This document shows, one piece after another, positions 1 to 5,548 of a stretch of 7,062 nucleotides of DNA. The notes below the pieces were generated by a model. The model did no database searches and had not been told where the DNA came from. It was given only the letters and a program-made list of their open reading frames with translations. The translations under genes were made by a program, and so were the position numbers. The stretch's first letter is position 1. Each line of letters opens with the position of its first letter. The stretch is from an uncultured Alphaproteobacteria bacterium (GTDB lineage Bacteria; Pseudomonadota; Alphaproteobacteria; Caulobacterales; Caulobacteraceae): the NCBI GenBank assembly GCA_903928755.1, contig CAIYSH010000243.1:1-7062 (forward strand), in the 5' to 3' direction.

Positions 1-9
1 TCATCACAG

Positions 10-28
10 CCCGAAGGCACCTTCAGGG
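10..28. other. Small hairpin downstream of the GST gene
   Basis: CCCGAAG (10-16) pairs with CTTC-A-GGG (21-28) around a GCAC loop, giving seven pairs with one bulged A. It lies about 60 bases past the GST stop codon on the minus strand and could help end that transcript or protect its 3' end. There is no T-run on either side, so it is not a classical intrinsic terminator. The rest of 1-88 contains only short open stretches in several frames. Any of these could be the tail of a neighbouring gene, but none is convincing. Confidence 0.3.
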
Positions 29-88
29 GTAATCCTGCCAGTGGCCGATGACCTCGCCAGGCAGACGTCGGGAAGCGTCTGGTAAAGG

Positions 89-802
89 TCAGTCCTTTTC
101 GGCCTCAGCCATGGCAGCTGCAGCCTGGGCCATCATCCTGGCGAAGGACCCGTTGCGGATCATCTCACGGCGTTCCTCAAGCCCCCGATGGAGCTCCACA
201 AGGGTCCTTGCTGCATGTTCGTTCTGCTGGATTGCGGCCCAGTAGGCCGCGACATTCGCCGATTTAGGGATCGGATCTTCCATCCCCGTAGCGGGCAGAA
301 CGTTCTCGACCATGAAAAGGCCCGGCACCAGCGCACAGTCAGCCATGGTAAGACGGCCGCAGCAGGCAAACCCGTCCCGACCAATCATTCTGTCCAGGGC
401 CTTGATGTTGCGCAGGACCTGCCCGCCCAGCAGATCAATGATCCCCTGGTTTCGGGTTTCGGCCCGTGACTGGGCCGAGAGCATGAACATGTTGTTCATG
501 ATGTAGACATCGCCAATCCGGGCGATTGTCCGGATGTGCGCCGTTTCCCGCGGCGTTGCCCCCAGCATGGGCGGTTCAGGATAGATCGCTTCAAGATACT
601 CCGCGATAACCTCGGATTCCGGCATGGCGTCGCCATCGATATCGAGCACCGGAATGCGGCCGATCGGAAAGTCCTTACGGAACCCCGGCGTTCCGAAGTG
701 GGCAGGGCGTTCAATGCTGATGTCGGTAATGCCCTTGGCATAGATCTGCATCCTGACACGGGCCGAATAGGGACTGAGGTCCCCGGAATAGAGTTTCATC
801 AT
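89..802 (-). CDS. Glutathione S-transferase family protein
   Basis: A soluble cytosolic GST of about 237 residues, a normal length for the family. Residues 2-78 form the thioredoxin-like glutathione-binding domain. It starts MMKLYSGDLSPYSARVRM, with Ser10 and Ser13 in the usual active-site loop. It continues to IPVLDIDG, where Pro51 is the expected cis-proline, and PESEV, where Glu62-Ser63 should hold the glutathione gamma-glutamyl group. The remainder is the all-helical C-terminal domain. It contains the N-capping box T152-x-x-D155 in GRLTMADCAL and an Ala/Met-rich tail ending AEAEKD. The reading frame could begin six bases further upstream (808), but the strong AGGAGG at 811-816 is only 2 bases from that ATG and 8 bases from the ATG at 802, so 802 is preferred; the ATG at 799 is also possible. 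The gene is divergent from the thioesterase gene. The class and substrate cannot be read from the sequence. Detoxification or an isomerase role in aromatic breakdown are both possible. Confidence 0.9.
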   Translation of the reverse strand: MMKLYSGDLSPYSARVRMQIYAKGITDISIERPAHFGTPGFRKDFPIGRIPVLDIDGDAMPESEVIAEYLEAIYPEPPMLGATPRETAHIRTIARIGDVYIMNNMFMLSAQSRAETRNQGIIDLLGGQVLRNIKALDRMIGRDGFACCGRLTMADCALVPGLFMVENVLPATGMEDPIPKSANVAAYWAAIQQNEHAARTLVELHRGLEERREMIRNGSFARMMAQAAAAMAEAEKD

Positions 803-810
803 CTGCATCC

Positions 811-816
811 CCTCCT
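811..816 (-). promoter_or_regulatory. Ribosome binding site of the GST gene
   Basis: A perfect AGGAGG on the minus strand. It is 8 bases from the ATG at 802 but only 2 bases from the ATG at 808. This decides the start in favour of MMKLYSGD rather than the six-base-longer form. Confidence 0.75.
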
Positions 817-826
817 GATTTCACCT

Positions 827-855
827 GTTATCGGCAATATCGGCCAAACCGTCAC
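827..855 (-). promoter_or_regulatory. Putative sigma70-type promoter of the GST gene
   Basis: On the minus strand GTGACG (850-855) resembles TTGACA at 4 of 6 positions. It is followed after exactly 17 bases by GATAAC (827-832), which matches TATAAT at 4 of 6. A start of transcription near position 820 would leave a leader of about 18 bases containing the AGGAGG ribosome binding site. A direct repeat TATCGGC (829-835 and 838-844, plus-strand reading) overlaps the -10 and spacer region and could be a regulator site. This is consensus matching by eye only. Confidence 0.4.
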
Positions 856-923
856 GGGTTTTGATCCCGGCAGAGGACGAGCGACGTCCGATTGATCACG
901 GGATCGAATTCCGCCCTTCCGAT

Positions 924-970
924 CTTCCCGGCAGCAGACTAGATCGTGCGCGCCCGCACCTGTCGGGAAG
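924..970 (+). promoter_or_regulatory. Structured leader or operator upstream of the thioesterase gene
   Basis: CTTCCCGGCAG (924-934) is complementary to CTGTCGGGAAG (960-970) over 11 positions, ten Watson-Crick and one G-U. Inside it, GTGCG (946-950) pairs with CGCAC (955-959) around CGCC, and this inner hairpin abuts the outer stem. The element ends 25 bases before the thioesterase start codon. It could be a 5' UTR structure or, as DNA, an inverted-repeat operator. A second inverted repeat, CGATCT (920-925) and AGATCG (941-946), overlaps it and would compete with it. The sequence does not show what it responds to. Confidence 0.4.
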
Positions 971-985
971 TCATTCACTCCCCCT

Positions 986-991
986 AGGTGG
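986..991 (+). promoter_or_regulatory. Ribosome binding site deciding the thioesterase start
   Basis: AGGTGG lies four bases before the ATG at 996. The open frame extends upstream to an ATG at 861, but that extra stretch of 45 residues is Arg/Pro-rich, resembles no family sequence and contains the leader hairpin. The start at 996 is therefore preferred. Confidence 0.6.
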
Positions 992-995
992 CTCC

Positions 996-1814
996 ATGGA
1001 CAAACACTTCCTTGACTTGCGCCCGACGCACAATTCGCACCGCTGGTATCTGTCGGTGACCCCCGAGGTCACAGTCGGGCCGGCAGGAAAGGAATTCCTG
1101 TTTGGCGGGGCCGGGATGTCGGCCGCTGTCCGGGCCATGGAAGCCACCTGTCAGAGGCCGGTCATCTGGGCCACGGCGCAGTACCTGTCTTTTGCCCGCG
1201 CGGGCAATATTGTGGACTTCGATGTCCGGGAAATGACCATCGGCAACAGCATCAGCCAGGTCCGCGTCGAAGCCCATATCGGCGATCAGGAAATACTCAC
1301 GGTCAATGCTGCATTGGGGAAACGCGAAGGCCCTTCGGATCAATGGCGCAAGGCACCTGAAGTTCTGCCACCAGAGGAATGCCAGCCAGTCCAGCACTGG
1401 CGCGGCGGCGACAGAAGCCTTCATGCGCGGTTCGAAACACGGGTCGCCGCCGGTCGCTATCCAACACAGTCACTGGAGGGTGGCCGCAGTGATGACGGGC
1501 GGCTGGTCACCTGGGTCCGTTCCAGAGAGGGTTTTTCCGCTACGGCTGAGCTGCTCGCAGTGATCGCAGACTTCGTGCCGCAGGCAACGGCCCATGCCGT
1601 GGGCTATAATGCTGGCGGCAACAGCCTCGACAATACGGTCCGGTTTGGACACATCACGCCCACGGACTGGATCCTCTGCGACATCCGTATTGAAGCGATC
1701 GCCAGTGGCGTGACGCATGGGTCCATCCACATGTTCTCCCGGGATGGCCACCTGATGGCCACATGCAGTCAGTCGCTGATCATGCGCGTCCATGGCGCAG
1801 AACAGGTGGGCTAG
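996..1814 (+). CDS. TesB-like acyl-CoA thioesterase (double hotdog)
   Basis: A cytosolic protein of 272 residues, the typical size of a tandem hotdog thioesterase of the TesB / 4HBT_3 group, which hydrolyses acyl-CoA to free acid and CoA. The first hotdog covers about residues 25-110, with the glycine-rich helix start FGGAGMSAAVRAME (36-49), ATAQYLSFARAG (59-70) and the strand FDVREMTIGNSISQVRVEA (75-93). The second covers about 170-265. It contains NSLDN (209-213), corresponding to the SLDH motif with catalytic Asp (Asp212 here), then TDWILCD (223-229) and DGHLMATCSQSLIMR (250-264) with the conserved Gln259. The Thr that completes the E. coli TesB triad is not obvious; by-eye alignment places Glu233 there. 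The first residues (MDKHFLDLRPTHNSHRWYL) resemble the N-termini of alphaproteobacterial members. An MHS transporter gene follows 84 bases downstream on the same strand. The acyl-CoA substrate is unknown. Confidence 0.85.
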   Translation: MDKHFLDLRPTHNSHRWYLSVTPEVTVGPAGKEFLFGGAGMSAAVRAMEATCQRPVIWATAQYLSFARAGNIVDFDVREMTIGNSISQVRVEAHIGDQEILTVNAALGKREGPSDQWRKAPEVLPPEECQPVQHWRGGDRSLHARFETRVAAGRYPTQSLEGGRSDDGRLVTWVRSREGFSATAELLAVIADFVPQATAHAVGYNAGGNSLDNTVRFGHITPTDWILCDIRIEAIASGVTHGSIHMFSRDGHLMATCSQSLIMRVHGAEQVG

Positions 1815-1873
1815 GGCCCGTGTTCCTGCGCTCTGGTTTCATCCGAAGGAACACCAGTCCCTAGCCAGAGCGC
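1811..1873 (+). repeat. Interlocked inverted repeats between the thioesterase and transporter genes
   Basis: Two inverted repeats alternate in the order X-Y-loop-X'-Y'. X is CTAGGG-ccc-GTGTTCCT (1811-1827) and pairs with X' AGGAACAC-cagt-CCCTAG (1847-1864): 14 base pairs with a 3x4 internal loop. Y is GCGCTCTGG (1828-1836) and pairs perfectly over 9 bases with Y' CCAGAGCGC (1865-1873). X abuts Y and X' abuts Y' with no linker. Both stems could hardly form in the same RNA, so a two-state switch is plausible. The X stem contains the thioesterase stop codon TAG (1812-1814). Y' ends 25 bases before the transporter ATG. No U-run follows either stem. Possible roles are attenuation between the two genes, mRNA processing or stability, or a relic of a palindromic repeat family. 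Confidence 0.6.
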
Positions 1874-1898
1874 CGTAACCCCCTTAGTAAATATCCTG

Positions 1899-3200
1899 AT
1901 GACCCCAGCTCAGACAGACGAACCCATCGCCGTGGCCGAAAACAGCGGCTATCTGCCCCTCTCACGGGTGGGGGCAGTCGGAATCGGCAATGCGCTGGAA
2001 TTTTACGACTTCCTGTCCTTCGGGCTGTTTTCAATCCAGATCGGACACACCTTTTTCCCCACCAGCCAGACCTCCCATGGACTGCTCTATACGCTGGCAA
2101 CCTTCGGGGTTGGCTTTGCGACGCGCCCCCTCGGAGGCCTGATCCTTGGAGCCTATGGTGATCGTGTAGGCCGCAAGCCTGCCATGATGTGGAGCTTTGC
2201 CCTGATGGGCCTGGCGATCATTGGTCTGGCCCTTACGCCCGGCTATGCACAGATCGGTATCTGGGCTCCCATCCTGCTGGTTTTTTTCCGTCTCCTGCAG
2301 GGTTTTGCCCTCGGCGGAGAAGTAGGCCCTTCGACAGCCTTCCTGATCGAAGCCGCCCCCCCGCATCGCCGTGGACTCTATGTCGGCCTGCAGATGGCCA
2401 CCCAGGACCTGGCTGTGCTGGTGGCTGGCATTGTCGGCTTTCTTTTGACCCTGCTCATGAGCCCCGCGGTCCTGGACGCCTGGGGCTGGCGCGTGGCCTT
2501 CCTGCTCGGGGCCGCGATCGTGCCCTTCGGGCTTATGATCCGCAAAAACCTCCCCGAGACGTTCCATGCTCGCGGTGGTGAAACGGCTCCTGAAAAAGGG
2601 CGTAGCGAGATCGCCAGGCTCTTCGTTCTGGGCGTCCTCATGCTGGGAGCCTCGACCATTGCCTATTATGGCATCGAGTACATCAACACCTATGCCCAGG
2701 ATACATTGCATCTGTCGGTAAAGCTGGCATTCGGCACCACAATCCTGCTTGGACTGGTCATGGTCACCACCGATGTCTTCTGTGGTTTCATGACCGACAA
2801 GGTGGGCCGCAAGCCGATCATGATCGTGGCGTCGGTCGCCGTTGTCCTGGTCATCATACCGGCCTTTGCAATTCTGAACAGGTTCCCGAACCCCCCGGTG
2901 ATTTTTGCAGTAACGGCCATACTGGGCATACTGAGTGCCCTGATTAGCGGACCCGCCCTGATCCTGGTAACAGAGAGCCTGCCAATGGCCGTACGGTCAG
3001 GCGTGCTCGGAACCCTGTACGCCATTGCCATGTCCGCCTTCGGTGGAACCACACAGTTTGTGGCCAAGGGGTTGATCGAACTGACCGGCAATCCGCTTGC
3101 GCCAGCCTTCTACATTACTGCGGCCATGGTCATCGGCATCTGCGCCATGCTGATGCTCCGTGAAACCGCCCCGTCTAGGGTGAAGGCTGAAAAGGCCTGA
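1899..3200 (+). CDS. MFS transporter, metabolite:H+ symporter (MHS) family
   Basis: An inner-membrane secondary transporter of 433 residues with about 12 membrane helices, the usual MHS size. Family signatures are GNALEFYDFLSFGLF (30-44) in helix 1, followed by the FFPT turn (52-55), and the helix 2-3 loop GDRVGRKPAM (87-96). The helix 4-5 segment is RLLQGFALGGEVGP (131-144), with EAAPPHRRGL (151-160) after it. The second-half copy of the loop motif is DKVGRKPIM (300-308). The family takes up citrate, 2-oxoglutarate, shikimate, betaine and related acids with protons. Many homologues are labelled citrate-proton symporters, but the substrate cannot be fixed here. There is no Shine-Dalgarno sequence before the ATG at 1899 (upstream bases TTAGTAAATATCCTG), and GTG at 1932 is an alternative start. 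Spacing suggests co-transcription with the thioesterase gene, possibly modulated by the intervening inverted repeats. Confidence 0.92.
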   Translation: MTPAQTDEPIAVAENSGYLPLSRVGAVGIGNALEFYDFLSFGLFSIQIGHTFFPTSQTSHGLLYTLATFGVGFATRPLGGLILGAYGDRVGRKPAMMWSFALMGLAIIGLALTPGYAQIGIWAPILLVFFRLLQGFALGGEVGPSTAFLIEAAPPHRRGLYVGLQMATQDLAVLVAGIVGFLLTLLMSPAVLDAWGWRVAFLLGAAIVPFGLMIRKNLPETFHARGGETAPEKGRSEIARLFVLGVLMLGASTIAYYGIEYINTYAQDTLHLSVKLAFGTTILLGLVMVTTDVFCGFMTDKVGRKPIMIVASVAVVLVIIPAFAILNRFPNPPVIFAVTAILGILSALISGPALILVTESLPMAVRSGVLGTLYAIAMSAFGGTTQFVAKGLIELTGNPLAPAFYITAAMVIGICAMLMLRETAPSRVKAEKA

Positions 3201-3225
3201 TCCGGGCTTGCCCGAAGACAGGCCT
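3193..3225. terminator. Possible bidirectional terminator between converging genes
   Basis: CGGG-CTTG-CCCG (3203-3214) forms a tight hairpin. It is flanked by two copies of AGGCCT (3193-3198 and 3220-3225), which can pair as an outer stem because each is self-complementary. The same copies extend into a direct repeat AGGCCTGA. It sits in the 39-base gap between the convergent transporter and ovoA stop codons, where a shared terminator would be expected. There is no T-run on either strand. Confidence 0.35.
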
Positions 3226-3239
3226 GACCGCCTTGGGAC

Positions 3240-5399
3240 CTAGAGGGGGCGTCGACGCCAGACCGTCATCTGGGCCACGGTGTGCTGATGTTTGCGGGCC
3301 GTTTCACGGATCACGAAGGGGAAGTCCTCAGGGCTTCCGACCTCCTCGAACTGGTCGGCCAGGACAAGCTGTAGGGCCCGGTAAGTCGTCCTGGACTCTC
3401 CGTTTTCGCGATATCCCCCAAGCCAGTTGGCCCTGGGGGTAAAGGCTTCCAGCCAGGTATAGGGCGAGGTCAGCACCAGCAGCCCCCCCGGCTTGATCCT
3501 GGCACCAATTTCATTGAGGAAACGGAGCGGCTGCTGCAACCGGTCTATGAGATTGGCGGCCAGGACCAGATCATAGTCCTTGTATTTCGGCAGCAGGTTC
3601 TGCGCGTCACCCTGACTGAAATGTATCCGGGCCAGCTGTTCCGCTTCAAGGCCGAGGCTGGCCAGTGAAGCTTCGCAATATTCCACCAGGTCCCCCTCCA
3701 ACGGGACGGTGTAACGATACCCCCCCTGGGAGATCATCTGCCCGGCGGCGTCGATGAACCGGGCAGAGAAATCGACACCATCCACATGGGAAAAATGTCG
3801 GGCCAGCTCAAGGCTTGCACGGCCGACAGCGCAGCCCAGATCAAGGGCGCGGCCACCGTCCGGGCAGAGCTCTATCGACCTCCGGGCAAGGGCATTCGAG
3901 AAATTGGGGACACCGAAATAGGTCTGGCCGTAGTGGAAATCCAGATACTGGCAAACCTGCTCATCGGTTTCATAGGGGTTTTCCAAGGGTGGGCCTTTAT
4001 AGCTGGAATCGACATATCTGAAGCCTGCATGCTGGAAAAAATGGCGGCGGAAGGCATAGCGCCCGGACGCCAACGCCTCATTTCCGGTGGAGATCCAGCT
4101 CCCACCCTTGATCAGGTCGTGTTTGCCATCAAAGGTCGGCGTCGAGAAATCATCATAACGCGGGTGGACCCGAAACCCCTCATATCCGGAGATCGGCGTA
4201 CTGGTCCACTGCCAGACGTTTCCGACAATATCGTAGAACCCCGCACCTTGCGGAAACCGGTCTACCGGGCATGCGCTGGCGGCATGCTCCAGGTTGATAT
4301 TGCCAGGTGCCGGGTTCCAGTCCGGCTGATCTCCAGGCACCGCGGCCCGCAGCATCGCCCATTCCGCCTCACATGGCAGCTGGATCGACCGGCCGGTCTC
4401 GGCGGCCTTCCAACGGCAGAATGCAGCAGCTTCAAGGGCATTGACGTCCGCCGGCCAGTCCCAGGCCATCGGGACTTCGCAGGTCATGAGCCGCAGGCGG
4501 AGCTGCTCTGGATCTTCAGATCGTCCCACCCAGAAAGTGGGTTGATCCGCCCTTGCGAAACATCGCCAGGCCCAGCCCTCGGCACTCCACCACTTCGGCT
4601 CGGCATATCCACCGGCGACGACGAAGTCGTAATATTCTGAATTGCTCACCAGCATGCTGGAGGCGGCAAAGGCTTCCAGCGAGACGCGCTGCTGGCCATA
4701 TTCATTGTCCCAGCCATAGGTCTGGTCGCGCTTGCCGAGCACAATTTCACCACCGGAAACCCGGACTAACCGGTTGACCGGTGCGGCGCGGCGCTCACGT
4801 CGCGCCTCCTGGCAATGGGGCCAATGGGGTTGGGGCCGGACCCAGTCGACGGGCAGCTGGCGGATCAGCACACTGGAGGTTTCCAGGTGGATCCTCTCAT
4901 GCTCGATGCCCATGAGAATGACCCATGCCGGACTGTCCCAGGTGATCGGCAGGGTCAGGGGCATAAGGGAGATGGTTTCGATGACCCGTTCCCTTACCCT
5001 GGCGCGATAGTCCCTGAGGGTCGCGATCGAGGGCCAGTCATAATGGCCTTCATCCAGGTCATCCCAGCTCATTTCATCGACGCCGATGGCCACCTGGGCT
5101 TCAATCCTGGCATCAATCCGCTGATTGATCTGGCCGTCGGCCAGAAGCTTGTTGATGAAGAATGCGGCCGTATGTCCGTAGTAGAATACCAGGGGGTGAC
5201 GCAGCGCTATGGCCTTCGTGAACCAACCCCGATCATCGGCAATGCAGTCGTAGAGGCTGTCATAAAGGTCAAATGTCTGACAGAAATACTCAAGGATTTC
5301 AGCGCGTTTTGCCTCTACAGAGGTGCCGTCAAGGAGAACCGTGCGGGTGGGGTCTGGCAGCCGTCCTGAGGCTGGCTCAGAGAGATCAAAGGGTCGCAC
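3240..5399 (-). CDS. ovoA: OvoA: 5-histidylcysteine sulfoxide synthase / 4-mercaptohistidine N1-methyltransferase
   Basis: A cytosolic bifunctional enzyme of ovothiol A synthesis, 719 residues, close to the usual OvoA length. Residues about 25-180 are the DinB-like domain carrying the non-haem iron ligands: His76 in FYYGH and the HX3HXE motif HERIHLE (His167, His171, Glu173). Residues about 208-470 are the FGE-sulfatase-like domain, with GNVWQWT (393-399), HPRYDDFSTPTFDGK (412-426), KGGSW (431-435) and RYAFRRHFFQHAGFR (447-461). Tyr415 is my candidate for the catalytic tyrosine known from characterised OvoA. Residues about 480-719 are a class I SAM methyltransferase with motif I LDLGCAVGR (519-527), acidic VDGVDFS (539-545) and YDLVLAANLIDRL (609-621). 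The first part oxidatively joins cysteine to the histidine ring using O2; the last methylates the ring. The fused methyltransferase and motif set distinguish it from EgtB. The start is GTG at 5399, directly preceded by an in-frame TAA and by AGGA seven bases upstream. No frameshift or missing domain is seen. OvoB is not nearby. Confidence 0.96.
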   Translation of the reverse strand: MRPFDLSEPASGRLPDPTRTVLLDGTSVEAKRAEILEYFCQTFDLYDSLYDCIADDRGWFTKAIALRHPLVFYYGHTAAFFINKLLADGQINQRIDARIEAQVAIGVDEMSWDDLDEGHYDWPSIATLRDYRARVRERVIETISLMPLTLPITWDSPAWVILMGIEHERIHLETSSVLIRQLPVDWVRPQPHWPHCQEARRERRAAPVNRLVRVSGGEIVLGKRDQTYGWDNEYGQQRVSLEAFAASSMLVSNSEYYDFVVAGGYAEPKWWSAEGWAWRCFARADQPTFWVGRSEDPEQLRLRLMTCEVPMAWDWPADVNALEAAAFCRWKAAETGRSIQLPCEAEWAMLRAAVPGDQPDWNPAPGNINLEHAASACPVDRFPQGAGFYDIVGNVWQWTSTPISGYEGFRVHPRYDDFSTPTFDGKHDLIKGGSWISTGNEALASGRYAFRRHFFQHAGFRYVDSSYKGPPLENPYETDEQVCQYLDFHYGQTYFGVPNFSNALARRSIELCPDGGRALDLGCAVGRASLELARHFSHVDGVDFSARFIDAAGQMISQGGYRYTVPLEGDLVEYCEASLASLGLEAEQLARIHFSQGDAQNLLPKYKDYDLVLAANLIDRLQQPLRFLNEIGARIKPGGLLVLTSPYTWLEAFTPRANWLGGYRENGESRTTYRALQLVLADQFEEVGSPEDFPFVIRETARKHQHTVAQMTVWRRRPL

Positions 5400-5406
5400 T
5401 TAGATG

Positions 5407-5410
5407 TCCT
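5407..5410 (-). promoter_or_regulatory. Ribosome binding site supporting the ovoA GTG start
   Basis: AGGA on the minus strand (in GCAGGACATCTAA) lies seven bases before the GTG at 5399. An in-frame TAA sits immediately before that GTG, so the protein cannot begin further upstream in this frame. Confidence 0.55.
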
Positions 5411-5508
5411 GCATAATGACGATTGCGCGGCCATACGATGGTGGCCGACGCCTCTCCTACGACGTCGAGGCGGCGCAGGATAACAGAATATTCCATGACA
5501 AGGCACGC

Positions 5509-5547
5509 GCTCGTCGGAGCCGTTTCAGGGTGCACGGGACCGAAACG
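5509..5547 (-). terminator. Tandem hairpins after the MhpT-like transporter stop codon
   Basis: Starting two bases past the TAG, the minus strand can form a hairpin from CGTTTC-GGT and ACC-ag-GAAACG (5521-5547): nine pairs, a two-base bulge and a seven-base loop. Directly adjacent is GCTC-cgac-GAGC (5509-5520). Together they could end or pause transcription between the transporter and ovoA, giving ovoA its own promoter in the roughly 100 bases that follow. No T-run is present, so they could instead stabilise a shared mRNA. Apart from an A/T-rich patch at about 5479-5496 and the ovoA ribosome binding site, I see nothing else in 5400-5508. Confidence 0.35.
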
Positions 5548-5548
5548 C

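Noticed and set aside
23..88. In-frame continuation of the GST frame after its TGA (21 codons, ending GEVIGHWQDYP)
   Set aside because: It looks protein-like but there is no sign of readthrough or selenocysteine context; the GST is already full length with a normal tail.
861..995. N-terminal extension of the thioesterase starting at ATG 861
   Set aside because: The 45 extra residues are Arg/Pro-rich without family similarity, cover the leader hairpin, and the ATG at 996 has its own ribosome binding site and a family-like N-terminus.
1743..1762. Direct repeat GATGGCCAC twice within the thioesterase gene
   Set aside because: It encodes part of the conserved DGHLMAT motif; codon choice explains it.
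3786..4640. Long plus-strand open frame of 284 codons antisense to ovoA
   Set aside because: It lies wholly inside ovoA on the opposite strand, has no family resemblance, and is explained by GC-rich codon bias in the real gene.
4812..4835. Repetitive CCAATGGGG-like stretch within ovoA
   Set aside because: It encodes a Pro/His/Trp-rich linker between the DinB-like and FGE-like domains; the repetition follows from similar codons.
5479..5503. Possible ovoA promoter (TTGTCA and TATCCT on the minus strand)
   Set aside because: The two hexamers are only 13 bases apart, too close for a sigma70 promoter, and no better pair with 16-18 base spacing was found.
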